A stretch of 64,000 nucleotides of DNA, from the NCBI GenBank assembly GCA_937897325.1, contig CALCOY010000015.1:62001-126000 (forward strand), written 5' to 3'. The notes beneath the pieces were generated by a model. The model saw nothing but the letters and a program-made list of their open reading frames with translations. It searched no databases and was not told where the DNA came from. Source of the stretch: an uncultured Shimia sp. Lineage in GTDB: Bacteria > Pseudomonadota > Alphaproteobacteria > Rhodobacterales > Rhodobacteraceae. Positions 19,786 through 29,314 of the stretch are shown here, one piece after another (within the stretch, counting starts at the first letter, position 1; each line of letters begins with the position of its first letter). A program made the position numbers and the translations under genes.

Positions 19786-20600
19786 GAAGCAATCCTTTCG
19801 CCCAACTGGCCCTTCTCCATCATTTCCTGAGCCAGGGACCGATAGGCCTCTGCGCCTTTAGAATGTGTATCATACGCCATGATCGGCAACGCATAAGACG
19901 GGGCCTCGCTCAAACGTACATTTCGCGGAATAACGGTGGTAAAAACAAGATCACCCAGTGTTGAACGCGCGTCCTGCTCAACCAGTTGGCTCAAATTGTT
20001 CCGAGAATCGTACATCGTCATCACAATTCCCTCGATCCGTAGATCCATATTGCCAGACTGGCGTACCTCCCGAACCGTCAACATTAGTTGCGATAGCCCT
20101 TCAAGAGCATAAAATTCACTCTGCAAAGGCACCAAAACCGAATGTGCAGCGACCATAGCATTCACTGTAAGAAGGCTAAGTGATGGCGGACAGTCGATAA
20201 GGATAACGTCAAATCCAAAAGACTTCATCCTTGGCTGCCGCAATGCATCATGGAGCAAAAAGCTGCGTTTTTCGTTTGAAATCAATTCTATATCAGCAGA
20301 GCTGAGGTCGACTGTCGCGGGAATGATAGAGAGCATTGCCTGTTCAGTCGGCTGAATAATCTGCTCAAGATCGACATCATCTACCAACAGGTCGTAGGTG
20401 GTATATTCACGGTCCTCTAAATCCACGCCCAAGCCCGTAGACGCATTGCCCTGGGGGTCAAGATCGACGATAAGAACCGCCAACCCTTGCTCAACCAGCG
20501 CGGCACCAAGGTTAATCGTCGTCGTGGTCTTACCGACACCGCCCTTTTGATTGGCCACGGCGATGATCTTCGGAATGCTTTTATCGACGTGGAGAGACAC
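19782..20600 (-). CDS. parA: Chromosome partitioning ATPase ParA
   Basis: 272 residues. Deviant Walker A KGGVGKT at residues 19-25 after IIAVANQ, Walker B IDCPPSLSLLTVNAM, and the DSRNNLSQLV segment are all characteristic of ParA/Soj ATPases that bind DNA nonspecifically when ATP-loaded and move ParB-parS complexes. The start is a GTG at 20600, inside the last 20 bp of rsmG, with AAGGACG upstream as ribosome-binding site. Part of the run mnmE-mnmG-rsmG-parA-parB, all leading away from the origin. Confidence 0.96.
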   Translation of the reverse strand: MSLHVDKSIPKIIAVANQKGGVGKTTTTINLGAALVEQGLAVLIVDLDPQGNASTGLGVDLEDREYTTYDLLVDDVDLEQIIQPTEQAMLSIIPATVDLSSADIELISNEKRSFLLHDALRQPRMKSFGFDVILIDCPPSLSLLTVNAMVAAHSVLVPLQSEFYALEGLSQLMLTVREVRQSGNMDLRIEGIVMTMYDSRNNLSQLVEQDARSTLGDLVFTTVIPRNVRLSEAPSYALPIMAYDTHSKGAEAYRSLAQEMMEKGQLGERIAS

Positions 20601-21201
20601 GCGAAACGTCCTTGATGCCCAGAATTACCGAACCGGGGTTCGTTTTGCTTTTATTAACTTCGTACGCGAACTGCCAGTTGGTTTGGGCGAGCGCAACCTC
20701 ATCTTTCCAGGTTTCACCTTTCGCCAAAAGTGATGTTCCGGTTGGCTTGATGTGCCGATCCACATAGTTCAGGAGCATGTTGAGATCTGCAAGCGCACGT
20801 GCTGAAACCACATCCGCATCTTGAGGCAAGACGCCCTCTACACGCGCATTTTCCACACGCGCGTTCAATGATAGCTCGCGAATCGCTGTTCGTAAGAAAA
20901 CGCTTTTTCTTTTGTCACTTTCGATCAGCACGAAGTTTGTCTTCGGACTCTCCTCTGCGGACAAGCAAGCAATCGGCAGTGCCGGAAAACCACCCCCACT
21001 GCCGAGATCTACCCACACCGCAGCTGGGGGTGCCAGTGGCCAGAATTGCAGTGAATCCGATATATGGCGTTTCCATATCGAAGAAATACTAGATCTGGAC
21101 ACCAAGTTGATCTTTGTTGACCACCTTATCACCAGATCATGCAGGTGTTGAAGACGGTCAGATGTTTCACGTGAAACATGCGGCACTTGAACATTCGTCA
21201 T
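20581..21201 (-). CDS. rsmG: 16S rRNA (guanine-N7) methyltransferase RsmG
   Basis: 206 residues. SAM-binding motif [15 protein letters not shown] near residues 64-78, and the RHISDSLQ segment before it, are family hallmarks. It methylates G527 of 16S rRNA. The ATG overlaps the mnmG stop by 4 bp. Codons 8-13 (HVSRET) are spelled by a perfect parS site, so the N-terminal peptide is constrained by DNA function as well as protein function. Confidence 0.95.
   Translation of the reverse strand: MTNVQVPHVSRETSDRLQHLHDLVIRWSTKINLVSRSSISSIWKRHISDSLQFWPLAPPAAVWVDLGSGGGFPALPIACLSAEESPKTNFVLIESDKRKSVFLRTAIRELSLNARVENARVEGVLPQDADVVSARALADLNMLLNYVDRHIKPTGTSLLAKGETWKDEVALAQTNWQFAYEVNKSKTNPGSVILGIKDVSRVSPRR
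21163..21178. other. parS centromere site 1 (ParB binding)
   Basis: The 16-bp palindrome TGTTTCACGTGAAACA is a perfect match to the bacterial parS consensus. It lies within the first codons of rsmG, 1.4 kb upstream of the parB start and about 5 kb from the proposed origin. Established biology: ParB nucleates here and spreads. Confidence 0.95.
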
Positions 21202-23066
21202 GCACGACGCTTTTCATCGCGCTTGAGAACCGCCAGAAGCAGTGCAAGGGCAGCCGGTGTCATTCCGTCAATCCGACCGGCCTGTGCGAGATTTGAGGGT
21301 CGAACAGTTTCCAGCTTGGATCTGAGCTCGTTCGACAAACCTGCGATCTTGGAATAGTCGAAGCCGAAAGGAACAACATATGCTTCATCTTTGCGCAAAC
21401 GCTCAACATCTTTGAACTGACGCTCAATGTAATTGGCATAAAGTGCTTCCCGTTTCAGCTGCGTCCGGGTCTCTTGATCGACCGCATCAAATCCAACAAC
21501 AAGCCGATCGATATGACTGTCATCGACTTGCGGAAAGGCAAGGACATCAAAACCCGTTCGCCTGGCGCCATCTTGATTAATGTCGACTCCTGCAGACGCA
21601 ATCTGCTTTGGAGTGAACGCATTCGATGTCAAAAGGTCGCGGCCTCTTTGCAGTCGTTCGATCTTGTTGACAAACGCTGCCTGCCGCTCTCTAGAAATGC
21701 AGTCGGCCGCAAGACCGACCGGTGTCAATCGCTGATCCGCATTGTCCGCTCTTAGCGACAACCGATACTCCGCACGCGAGGTGAACATACGGTAAGGCTC
21801 CGTCACACCTCGGGTCGTCAGATCATCCACCATGACTCCTATATAGCTGTCTGACCTGCCGAACATCACAGGATCTTGCTCCAAAGCAGCCGCTGCAGCG
21901 TTCAGTCCCGCCACCAAACCTTGCGCTGCTGCCTCTTCGTATCCGGTGGTTCCGTTAATTTGGCCAGCAAGATACAAACCAGGGGTAGAAGACAGAGCCA
22001 ACTGATTGTCTAGAACACGTGGATCAACATAATCATATTCGATTGCGTAGCCTGGCTGCAAAATGATCGCATGTTCAAGACCATGGATCGTGCGAACGTA
22101 CTCTTCTTGAACATCCACCGGAAGCGACGTCGAGATTCCGTTCGGATAGATACTATCGCCGTCAAAGGTTTCCGGTTCAAGAAAAACCTGATGTGAATCC
22201 TTATCGGCAAACCGGACCACCTTGTCTTCGATTGAAGGACAATACCTGGGTCCGACACCATCGATATACCCACCATACATCGCTGATCGTGACAGGTTTT
22301 TTTGAATGATTTCATGAGTCTGATCGTTTGTGTTCGTAATGCCGCAGGAGATCTGAGGGGCGATAACACCTTGAGAGAGGAACGAAAAAAAGACGGGATC
22401 CTCATCACCAGGCTGCATCTCAAGGCCATCCCAGGAGATACTAGCCTTACTTAACCGCGGAGGCGTGCCAGTCTTCAATCGTCCAAGTGAGATATCAAAG
22501 CTCCCGATACGTTCGGCCAAACGAATACTGGCGCTATCGCCCATCCTACCGCCCGGCCTGCTGACGTCACCGATATGGATTACGCCACGTAAAAAAGTGC
22601 CCGTTGTCAAAACGGTTGTTGTCGATCGGATTTCGGATCCATCAGCCAATACAACACCCATCACACGGTCGGAATCCATCTGAAAATCAGTCACTTCTCC
22701 GTAGATCAGCGTCAGGCCTTCCACCTTTTCGAACTCAGAAAGCATGGCCCGTCGATACAAACTGCGGTCTGCTTGAGCTCTTGGTCCTTGAACAGCAGGG
22801 CCTTTACGACGGTTCAGAAGACGGTATTGTATACCGGCTTGATCGGCGATACGCCCCATGACACCATCCAAGGCATCTATCTCGCGGACCAGATGACCCT
22901 TTCCCAAGCCACCAATCGCGGGATTACATGACATAACACCAATATCCCTTACGGATTTGGTGATAAGGACAGTGCTTGCACCCTTCCGGGCAGCCGCAAA
23001 GGCAGCTTCAGAACCAGCATGACCGCCGCCTACAACGATCACATCAAAATGTTTCACGTGAAACAC
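21198..23066 (-). CDS. mnmG: tRNA uridine-5-carboxymethylaminomethyl modification enzyme MnmG
   Basis: 622 residues. FAD-binding [10 protein letters not shown] at 13-22, then the family stretches [22 protein letters not shown] and the later [14 protein letters not shown], and a C-terminal helical region. With MnmE it builds the cmnm5U34 wobble modification on tRNAs. The start is a GTG at 23066; the first six residues MFHVKH are written by a perfect parS palindrome. It follows the mnmE stop by 4 bp and overlaps rsmG by 4 bp. Confidence 0.97.
   Translation of the reverse strand: MFHVKHFDVIVVGGGHAGSEAAFAAARKGASTVLITKSVRDIGVMSCNPAIGGLGKGHLVREIDALDGVMGRIADQAGIQYRLLNRRKGPAVQGPRAQADRSLYRRAMLSEFEKVEGLTLIYGEVTDFQMDSDRVMGVVLADGSEIRSTTTVLTTGTFLRGVIHIGDVSRPGGRMGDSASIRLAERIGSFDISLGRLKTGTPPRLSKASISWDGLEMQPGDEDPVFFSFLSQGVIAPQISCGITNTNDQTHEIIQKNLSRSAMYGGYIDGVGPRYCPSIEDKVVRFADKDSHQVFLEPETFDGDSIYPNGISTSLPVDVQEEYVRTIHGLEHAIILQPGYAIEYDYVDPRVLDNQLALSSTPGLYLAGQINGTTGYEEAAAQGLVAGLNAAAAALEQDPVMFGRSDSYIGVMVDDLTTRGVTEPYRMFTSRAEYRLSLRADNADQRLTPVGLAADCISRERQAAFVNKIERLQRGRDLLTSNAFTPKQIASAGVDINQDGARRTGFDVLAFPQVDDSHIDRLVVGFDAVDQETRTQLKREALYANYIERQFKDVERLRKDEAYVVPFGFDYSKIAGLSNELRSKLETVRPSNLAQAGRIDGMTPAALALLLAVLKRDEKRRA
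23050..23065. other. parS centromere site 2 (ParB binding)
   Basis: A second perfect TGTTTCACGTGAAACA, covering codons 1-6 of mnmG (MFHVKH on the minus strand). Two sites 1.9 kb apart next to parAB fit a primary centromere cluster about 3.2 kb from the proposed origin. Confidence 0.95.
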
Positions 23067-23070
23067 TCCA

Positions 23071-24357
23071 TCACTTTCCGATACAGAAACTCGAGAATAT
23101 TTCGTCTAGCAGATTCTCGACATCAACACGACCAATAAGAACTTCGAGACCACGAACGACATGTCGCAGATCCTCTGCCAACATGTCTTCGGTCGTCGCT
23201 ACATTATCAAGCTGTTCGCGCGCTTTAAAAACATGTTGCAACGCCTTTTCCATAGCCAAGCGATGGCGTTCTCTAATCGCCAAACTCGATTTTGCCGCAC
23301 GCTGCGACAAGGTCTCTCGGACCTCATCAATCAGTTCCGAAAGTCCTTGGCCGGTAAGACCAGAAATCGCAAAATCACTGACTTCTCGAAGATCTGCTTT
23401 CGGTTTCCTGACTACATCACCTGGGCGCGCAGGAATTGGTACGTCACTACCATCTTCGACCAAGAAAATGCGAAGATCTGCGTCCTCCGCACGCTGAATA
23501 GCACGCTCTACGCCAACCTGCTCGACTTCGTCGTCGCTTTCTCGAATTCCAGCTGTATCCAATAAAGTGACAGGCAGGCCCTTTAAATCCATCCGCACCT
23601 CAATCACATCACGGGTCGTACCCGCATACTTTGATGTAATAGCTGCTTGTCGATTTGCTAACGCATTGAGAAGAGTAGATTTTCCTACATTTGGAGCTCC
23701 AACGATAGCCACTTCAAACCCAGAGCGCACGCGTTCAGCTATAGCACTTCCCGCGATCTCCGTTTTAAGGTCCTTCTCCACCGAACGTAGAAGCTGATCG
23801 ACCTCCGGCATCACATCGGTCGGCACATCTTCATCAGCAAAATCTATCGTCGCTTCGATCAAGGCTGCAGCCCTGATCAAAGCTGCGCGCCAGTCTTCCA
23901 CCTTTTGTGTCAACTTACCGGTCAAAACACGTTGCGCTTGAACCCGCTGAACCTCGGTTTCAGCGTCTATTAGATCAGCCAAGCCTTCAATTTGTGTAAG
24001 ATCCAGCTTACCGTTTTCCAACGCGCGGCGGGTGAACTCTCCGGCCTCAGCAACCCGAACGCCATCCAGGTTCAACAAACAGGACTGAACAGCATTTGCA
24101 ACGGCGATACTGCCATGCAAATGGAGTTCCACAACGTCCTCACCTGTGAAGCTTTTTGGGGACCGGAAAGGCAAAACAAGCGCCTGGTCAAGGATTGCGC
24201 CATCCAAATCCCGAAGCGTTCGAAGCGCGAAACGATGGCTATCCGGGACATGACCCCCCAGCTTTTGTGCTACTTCGAAGGCCAAAGAACCCGATATCCG
24301 AACTACAGCAACGCCGGATCTGCCCTGTCCACTAGCAAGAGCAAATATCGTATCCAC
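23071..24357 (-). CDS. mnmE: tRNA modification GTPase MnmE
   Basis: 428 residues, slightly short of the E. coli protein as is usual in this group. Tetrahydrofolate-binding N-terminal domain ([10 protein letters not shown]), GTPase G1 GAPNVGKST at 220-228, G2/G3 with AGTTRD and LLDTAGIRE, and the C-terminal CIGK tetrapeptide needed for modification chemistry. Partner of MnmG, encoded next to it. The stop is 4 bp from the mnmG start. Confidence 0.97.
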   Translation of the reverse strand: MDTIFALASGQGRSGVAVVRISGSLAFEVAQKLGGHVPDSHRFALRTLRDLDGAILDQALVLPFRSPKSFTGEDVVELHLHGSIAVANAVQSCLLNLDGVRVAEAGEFTRRALENGKLDLTQIEGLADLIDAETEVQRVQAQRVLTGKLTQKVEDWRAALIRAAALIEATIDFADEDVPTDVMPEVDQLLRSVEKDLKTEIAGSAIAERVRSGFEVAIVGAPNVGKSTLLNALANRQAAITSKYAGTTRDVIEVRMDLKGLPVTLLDTAGIRESDDEVEQVGVERAIQRAEDADLRIFLVEDGSDVPIPARPGDVVRKPKADLREVSDFAISGLTGQGLSELIDEVRETLSQRAAKSSLAIRERHRLAMEKALQHVFKAREQLDNVATTEDMLAEDLRHVVRGLEVLIGRVDVENLLDEIFSSFCIGK

Positions 24358-24383
24358 TGATCTAACTCACTGATTTACAGCAT

Positions 24384-25655
24384 TTACGTGTTCATTGAGT
24401 CAAAAAAATCGCCGTTGGTCTTTGTCTGTTTTAACTTAGAAATCAAAAACTCAATCGCATCTGTGGTACCCATCGGGTTCAGGATACGCCGCAAAACAAA
24501 TGTCTTCGCAAGATCCGTCTTGTCCACCAGAAGATCTTCCTTCCGGGTTCCCGATTTCAAGATGTCGATAGCTGGGAACACGCGTTTGTCTGCGATTTTC
24601 CGATCGAGGACGATTTCCGAGTTACCAGTGCCCTTGAACTCTTCGAAGATGACTTCATCCATACGGCTGCCTGTATCGATCAAGGCCGTCGCGATAATGG
24701 TGAGTGATCCGCCTTCTTCGATGTTTCGAGCTGCACCAAAGAAGCGCTTGGGTCTCTGTAGAGCATTGGCGTCTACACCGCCGGTCAGAACCTTGCCAGA
24801 GGATGGGACAACCGTATTGAACGCCCGACCAAGCCGGGTAATCGAATCGAGCAGGATAACAACATCGCGCTTGTGCTCCACCAACCGCTTTGCTTTTTCG
24901 ATAACCATCTCGGAAACGGCGACGTGACGCGTCGCCGGTTCATCAAATGTGGACGAGATGACCTCGCCTTTGACCGATCGCTGCATATCAGTCACCTCTT
25001 CCGGGCGTTCATCGATCAGAAGGACAATGAGATAGCACTCGGGATGATTCTTTTCGATCGACGAGGCGATGTTCTGCAACAGCACCGTCTTACCTGTCCG
25101 TGGTGGAGCCACAATCAAAGACCGTTGCCCTTTTCCAATAGGCGAAACCAAATCAATGATCCTTGCGGAGCGGTCCTTTACAGTCGGATCGTCGGTCTCC
25201 ATCGTCAAACGCTCATCGGGATAAAGAGGCGTCAGGTTGTCAAAAGCGATCTTGTGACGCGCTTTTTCCGGCTCTTCGAAATTGATCTTCGTGGCCGTTG
25301 TCAGAGCAAAATAGCGTTCATTTTCATCGGGCGCCTTAATAACACCTTCAATCGTATCGCCGGTCCGTAAAGAAAACTGCCGGATCATGTCAGGCGAAAC
25401 GTAGATGTCGTCCGGACCTGGCAGATAGTTGGCTTCGGGTGATCGCAAGAAACCAAAACCGTCCTGGAGCACTTCAAGAACCCCATCACCGGACACTTCC
25501 CATCCTTCATCCGCACGTTCGCGCAGGATCTGGAACATCATTTCACCCTTACGCATAGTCGAAGCATTCTCGATCTCGAGATCTTCGGCCATGGCAAGAA
25601 GGTCCTTGGGACTTTTTGCCTTCAGGTCAGAAAGGTTCAGGCGCTCAGTGCTCAT
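24384..25655 (-). CDS. rho: Transcription termination factor Rho
   Basis: About 423 residues. N-terminal cold-shock-like RNA-binding domain ([23 protein letters not shown] is the conserved segment), Walker A APPRTGKT at 183-190 (the more common form has KAGKT), [12 protein letters not shown] and the [11 protein letters not shown] loop. ATP-driven RNA helicase that ends transcription at unstructured C-rich sites. Two starts are possible; ATG 25655 has an AAAGG ribosome-binding site, whereas ATG 25676 has none. Many genes in this window lack stem-and-T-run terminators, so Rho is likely to matter here. Confidence 0.96.
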   Translation of the reverse strand: MSTERLNLSDLKAKSPKDLLAMAEDLEIENASTMRKGEMMFQILRERADEGWEVSGDGVLEVLQDGFGFLRSPEANYLPGPDDIYVSPDMIRQFSLRTGDTIEGVIKAPDENERYFALTTATKINFEEPEKARHKIAFDNLTPLYPDERLTMETDDPTVKDRSARIIDLVSPIGKGQRSLIVAPPRTGKTVLLQNIASSIEKNHPECYLIVLLIDERPEEVTDMQRSVKGEVISSTFDEPATRHVAVSEMVIEKAKRLVEHKRDVVILLDSITRLGRAFNTVVPSSGKVLTGGVDANALQRPKRFFGAARNIEEGGSLTIIATALIDTGSRMDEVIFEEFKGTGNSEIVLDRKIADKRVFPAIDILKSGTRKEDLLVDKTDLAKTFVLRRILNPMGTTDAIEFLISKLKQTKTNGDFFDSMNT

Positions 25656-25771
25656 AGCAATACCTTTGTCAGCCATGATGGGCTGACATCAAACAATGTG
25701 GATTGACACGGTGTGATCCCGGACGGGCCGCTAAAGCCCACGTAAGGTCATCATCGGTTTGAGTCAATTGC

Positions 25772-26221
25772 TTAGAAGCGGATTACGACCGATAGAACAA
25801 CAACAACCATGAGTACGGTCGGGACTTCGTTCATCATGCGATAGCTGCGACCCTCCAGAACCGGGCCTCCGGCTGCGAACTTCTTTCTTTGACCCGCGAG
25901 CCAGCCGTGAAAGCCGGACATCGCCAGGACGCCAAAGCCTTTCGTCCATGGCCAGATCTGAGACCAATCAACAATACCCGGTGTCAGAACGAGCAACAGA
26001 CCGAACACCCATGTCGCGATCATCGCAGGGTTCATAATCACCTTGAGAAGCTTGATCTCCATCACCTGGAAGAGATCATGCATGTCTCCCGCAAGCCCCA
26101 CGCGTTCGGAATGATAGACATACAGCCGAGGAAGGTAAAACAATGCTGCCATCCATGCGATCACAGACATGATGTGGAAGGCTTTGACCCACGGGTAGAT
26201 CATACCCAGAACGTCACTCAT
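25772..26221 (-). CDS. hemJ: Protoporphyrinogen IX oxidase HemJ
   Basis: 149 residues, four hydrophobic helices, and the hallmark segment VKAFHIMSVIAWMAALFYLPRL-type near residues 12-33 with His16 as the probable heme or substrate ligand. HemJ performs the penultimate heme step in bacteria lacking HemG/HemY. It is the first gene to the left of the proposed origin and reads away from it. The 95-bp gap to rho contains no obvious gene. Confidence 0.92.
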   Translation of the reverse strand: MSDVLGMIYPWVKAFHIMSVIAWMAALFYLPRLYVYHSERVGLAGDMHDLFQVMEIKLLKVIMNPAMIATWVFGLLLVLTPGIVDWSQIWPWTKGFGVLAMSGFHGWLAGQRKKFAAGGPVLEGRSYRMMNEVPTVLMVVVVLSVVIRF

Positions 26222-26625
26222 GCTTTGTCCCCTTTCAGAGACTGTTCATTAATAAATAAATAAGAAAGAAAAAAGATTGATGATGAAGTAGGGGCGTCGC
26301 TGATCGTGGATAACAGTTTTGTGACAGTGGTTATCCGCAGTGTGGATAGAATAGGTGACTGGTACGAAATAGAGATGTAGTTCAAAAATTACCAATTTTA
26401 ACAATTAGTTATGTCAAGTCTGACGACACCTTCGACTGTATATCTTTCTGCATAACTTTGTATCTTCCTTTTTGTTCACAGTGTCAGACTTATCCTTTTC
26501 CTAAGCGGATGAAATCTTAACAGACGGTTAAGTTGCTGGCACTCACCCGATGACTTGCAGCAACACGGACTTTGGCGCACAAACACACTCGTTCATCGCG
26601 TCAGGTTGTTCGCAGGCATATCCAC
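26222..26625. other. Chromosomal replication origin (oriC), proposed
   Basis: A 404-bp AT-rich gap from which genes run outward on both sides. DnaA-box-like 9-mers (consensus TTATCCACA), each with one mismatch: TTATCCACG on minus (26305-26313), TTATCCGCA on plus (26331-26339), CTATCCACA on minus (26341-26349) and ATATCCACA on plus (26618-26626, touching the maf start). The middle two face each other across one base. A strongly AT-rich stretch at about 26247-26280 (repeats of ATAA then a purine run) is a candidate unwinding element. Gene content (hemJ, maf, parAB, mnmEG, rsmG nearby) matches alphaproteobacterial origins. The exact limits are inferred. Confidence 0.8.
26517..26531. promoter_or_regulatory. 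CtrA-type binding site
   Basis: TTAACAGACGGTTAA is a perfect TTAA-N7-TTAA, the full CtrA recognition pattern. A near-match TTAA-N7-TTAT lies at 26398-26412. In Caulobacter, CtrA binds such sites in the origin and blocks initiation. Here the site lies in the maf-proximal half of the proposed origin. Occupancy is inferred only. Confidence 0.55.
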
Positions 26626-27225
26626 ATGCAAAATCAGCTTGTTTTGGCTTCTGGTTCGTCAGTCCGGGCTATGTTGCTTCGGAATGCAGGTCTCAGTCTT
26701 ACGGTTAAACCAGCGCGCGTAGACGAAACCAGCATCAAGGCTGCCCTTCTCGCTGAAAAGGCGTCGCCCCGTGACATCGCTGATGCGCTAGCCGAGATGA
26801 AGGCGCGAAAGGTCTCGGATAGCTTTTGGGATCAGTTCGTCATCGGTTGCGACCAGGTTCTTGATTTCCAAGGGACGATGATCTCGAAAGCTCCTGACAA
26901 AGGGGAGGCCCTTGCGATCTTGAGATCTATGCAGAACCAGAAGCACACGCTGTTTTCAGCGGTGGTCATCTACTTTGAAGGACAACCAGTCTGGCGCCAC
27001 ATCGGACAGGCTCGTCTTCATATGCGGCCTAGTTCGGATTCATACCTTAAGTCATATCTCGAACGAAATTGGCATTCAGTTCAAGGGGCGGTAGGTTGCT
27101 ACAAGCTTGAGGAGGAGGGTGTACGACTGTTCCGAAAAGTCGAAGGCGACTACTTTCACGTACTCGGGCTGCCGCTTCTGGAAATATTGGACTATCTTGC
27201 TATCCGCGGAGTGATTGAACAATGA
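26626..27225 (+). CDS. maf: Maf family nucleotide pyrophosphatase
   Basis: 199 residues. The N-terminal LASGSSVRAMLLRNAGL is the Maf signature (S-x-S-x-x-R), followed by the catalytic-aspartate region FVIGCDQVLDFQG and the SAVVIYFEG-type core. Maf-like proteins hydrolyse non-canonical or pyrimidine NTPs to monophosphates. The frame is open upstream to 26572, but ATG 26626 matches family N-termini; its upstream ribosome-binding site is weak (CAGG). The ATG lies on the last DnaA-box-like sequence. Its stop overlaps the aroE start by 4 bp. Confidence 0.93.
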   Translation: MQNQLVLASGSSVRAMLLRNAGLSLTVKPARVDETSIKAALLAEKASPRDIADALAEMKARKVSDSFWDQFVIGCDQVLDFQGTMISKAPDKGEALAILRSMQNQKHTLFSAVVIYFEGQPVWRHIGQARLHMRPSSDSYLKSYLERNWHSVQGAVGCYKLEEEGVRLFRKVEGDYFHVLGLPLLEILDYLAIRGVIEQ

Positions 27226-28049
27226 ACCGTATCCCGCTGGCTGGTGTCATCGGATCACCCATTTCCCATTCACGATCCCCACAGTTACATCGGCACTGGC
27301 TTCGTCAGCTTGGCTTGCCTGGATACTACATCCCCATGGACGTATCGACAGAGGATCTTCGGACAGTTCTTCAAACATTGCCGAAAATGGGTTTTGTCGG
27401 TGTGAACATCACCATTCCGCACAAAGAAAAAGTGCTGGATCACGCCGATCTCGTGACAGATCGCGCTACACTGATTGGCGCCGCAAACACAATCATTTTT
27501 CGAAAAGACGGCATAATCCACGCTGACAATACGGATGGGTATGGGTTCATAGAAAACCTCAAGACGGGCGCGCCCCATTGGGATGCAAGGCAAGGATCCG
27601 TTGTTGTTCTAGGAGCGGGTGGCGCGGCAAGGGCCGTGATCGCATCGTTGCTTGATAATGGCGTCCCCGAAATCCTCCTGTGCAACCGCACGCGAATCAG
27701 GGCGGAAAAACTGTCCGATGATTTTGGCAACCGGGTTAGCGTGGTTGATTGGGTACAAGCTGGAAACGTCATCGAAGACAGTACACTTGTGGTGAACACG
27801 ACATCGTTGGGTATGACGGGAAAGCCGGAACTTCGGGTGCCGCTGGACGGACTGAACAAGCAGAGTATCGTCACTGATCTTGTCTACACGCCATTAAAAA
27901 CAGGGCTACTTAAGGATGCTGATGCGCGCGGATGCACGACCGTCGATGGCCTTGGCATGCTTCTTCATCAGGCCGTGCCCGCGTTTGAAAGGTGGTTTGG
28001 TGAACGGCCTCCGGTGGATGAGGCAACACGAACGGCAACGCTACGCTGA
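27222..28049 (+). CDS. aroE: Shikimate dehydrogenase
   Basis: 275 residues. Shikimate-binding residues are in GSPISHSRSPQLH near 11-23 and NITIPHKEK near 62-70 (Lys69 catalytic), followed by ANTIIFRKDG and ADNTDGYGF. The NADP-binding turn GAGGAARAV lies at 131-139. It reduces 3-dehydroshikimate in aromatic amino-acid synthesis. Overlaps maf by 4 bp at its start and coaE by 1 bp at its end, forming maf-aroE-coaE-dnaQ. Confidence 0.96.
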   Translation: MNRIPLAGVIGSPISHSRSPQLHRHWLRQLGLPGYYIPMDVSTEDLRTVLQTLPKMGFVGVNITIPHKEKVLDHADLVTDRATLIGAANTIIFRKDGIIHADNTDGYGFIENLKTGAPHWDARQGSVVVLGAGGAARAVIASLLDNGVPEILLCNRTRIRAEKLSDDFGNRVSVVDWVQAGNVIEDSTLVVNTTSLGMTGKPELRVPLDGLNKQSIVTDLVYTPLKTGLLKDADARGCTTVDGLGMLLHQAVPAFERWFGERPPVDEATRTATLR

Positions 28050-28648
28050 TGTTCAAGCTTGGTCTCACAGGTTCGATCGGTATGGGCAAATCGACGACTG
28101 CAAAGATGTTTATGAAGGAAGGTTGCGCCGTTTGGGATGCTGATGTCGCAGTTCATGGACTTTATGCGAAATCTGGCGCAGCCGTCGCGCCGATTGAGCA
28201 GCTTTACCCAGATGTTGTCATTAATGGATCGATAAACCGTGATCGCCTGCGTCAACTCATTTCAGAGGATCCGGAGGTGTTGAAAAAGATTGAGACCATC
28301 GTTCATCCTTTGGTGGCGTTAGACCGTCAGAACTTCATATCCGCCGCAGATGCTAAAATCGGCGTCTTTGATATCCCGCTTCTGTTTGAAACTGGCGGTG
28401 ACACTTACATGGATGCAATCGCCTGTGTTTATGTGGAGGCTGAAACGCAAAAGGCACGTGTCTTGGAACGTGGAACGATGACTGAAGATCAGTTTGAAAC
28501 TATTCTGGCCAAGCAGATTCCGATCGCTGAGAAACGTGCGAAATCTGATTTCGTGATTGAGACCGATACACTTGAACACGCCTGTGCACAGGTTCAATCT
28601 GTGGTTAAAGCAATCGAAAGGCAGATCAATGCGGGAAGTCGTCCTTGA
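28049..28648 (+). CDS. coaE: Dephospho-CoA kinase
   Basis: 199 residues. P-loop GSIGMGKS at 8-15, then VWDADVAVH (the conserved D-x-D substrate segment) and HPLVALDRQNFI in the CoA-binding lid. The last step of coenzyme A synthesis. The start overlaps the aroE stop (TGATG). Its end overlaps dnaQ by 20 bp, suggesting translational coupling. Confidence 0.95.
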   Translation: MFKLGLTGSIGMGKSTTAKMFMKEGCAVWDADVAVHGLYAKSGAAVAPIEQLYPDVVINGSINRDRLRQLISEDPEVLKKIETIVHPLVALDRQNFISAADAKIGVFDIPLLFETGGDTYMDAIACVYVEAETQKARVLERGTMTEDQFETILAKQIPIAEKRAKSDFVIETDTLEHACAQVQSVVKAIERQINAGSRP

Positions 28649-29312
28649 TACTGAAACCACGGGTCTCGATCCAGAAACTGGCGATCGTATCGTGGAAATC
28701 GGTGCGGTTGAACTAATCGGTCATGTTGCGACAGGAAAAACCTATCACCAGTACATCAATCCAGAGCGGGCAATGTCAGAAGACGCCTTCGCGGTTCACG
28801 GTCTTGGTGATGACTTTTTGCGTGACAAACCAACCTTCGCCCAGATCGGCGAGGACTTTCTAACGTTCATAGGTGACGCGAAGCTTGTCATCCACAATGC
28901 GGCCTTCGACATGAAGTTCCTGAATGCAGAACTGAAGTGGATGAACGCACCGCAGCTGCCAATTGAGCGGGCCGTAGACACACTGGTGATTGCGCGTAGA
29001 AAATTTCCAGGTTCACCAGCGTCATTGGATGCCTTGTGTCGACGTTTCAACATCGACAATTCCGCCCGGACTTTGCACGGCGCACTTCTTGACAGCGAAA
29101 TCCTTGCTGAAGTCTATCTTGAACTGATCGGCGGTCGGCAACCGGACTTTGCTTTGTCTGTACGTGATGCATCCGCAAAAGGCCCGGAGGCGGAGAATTG
29201 GACACCAACCCCTCGTCCCAATACGCTGAAATCAAGGCTGACCTCTTCAGAGAAATCAGCGCATGACCAGTTCATCAAAAAACTAGGTGATCAGGTGCTT
29301 TGGAGAACCTGA
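28629..29312 (+). CDS. dnaQ: DNA polymerase III subunit epsilon
   Basis: 227 residues. Exonuclease motif I is VLDTETTGLD (Asp7, Glu9), with VIHNAAFDMKFLNAEL as motif II and HGALLDSEILAEVYLEL as motif III, all as in the proofreading subunit of the replicase. The upstream-open frame begins at 28557, but ATG 28629 fits the conserved N-terminus. Convergent with secB, 2 bp apart. Presence of a replisome gene beside the origin is normal for this group. Confidence 0.95.
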   Translation: MREVVLDTETTGLDPETGDRIVEIGAVELIGHVATGKTYHQYINPERAMSEDAFAVHGLGDDFLRDKPTFAQIGEDFLTFIGDAKLVIHNAAFDMKFLNAELKWMNAPQLPIERAVDTLVIARRKFPGSPASLDALCRRFNIDNSARTLHGALLDSEILAEVYLELIGGRQPDFALSVRDASAKGPEAENWTPTPRPNTLKSRLTSSEKSAHDQFIKKLGDQVLWRT

Positions 29313-29314
29313 CA

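Noticed and set aside
20593-20608. Possible third, degenerate parS at the parA start
   Set aside because: AGAGACACGCGAAACG keeps one half-site but has about six mismatches to the 16-bp consensus; not called.
26490-26498. Further DnaA box TTATCCTTT
   Set aside because: Three mismatches at the 3' end of the consensus; not counted.
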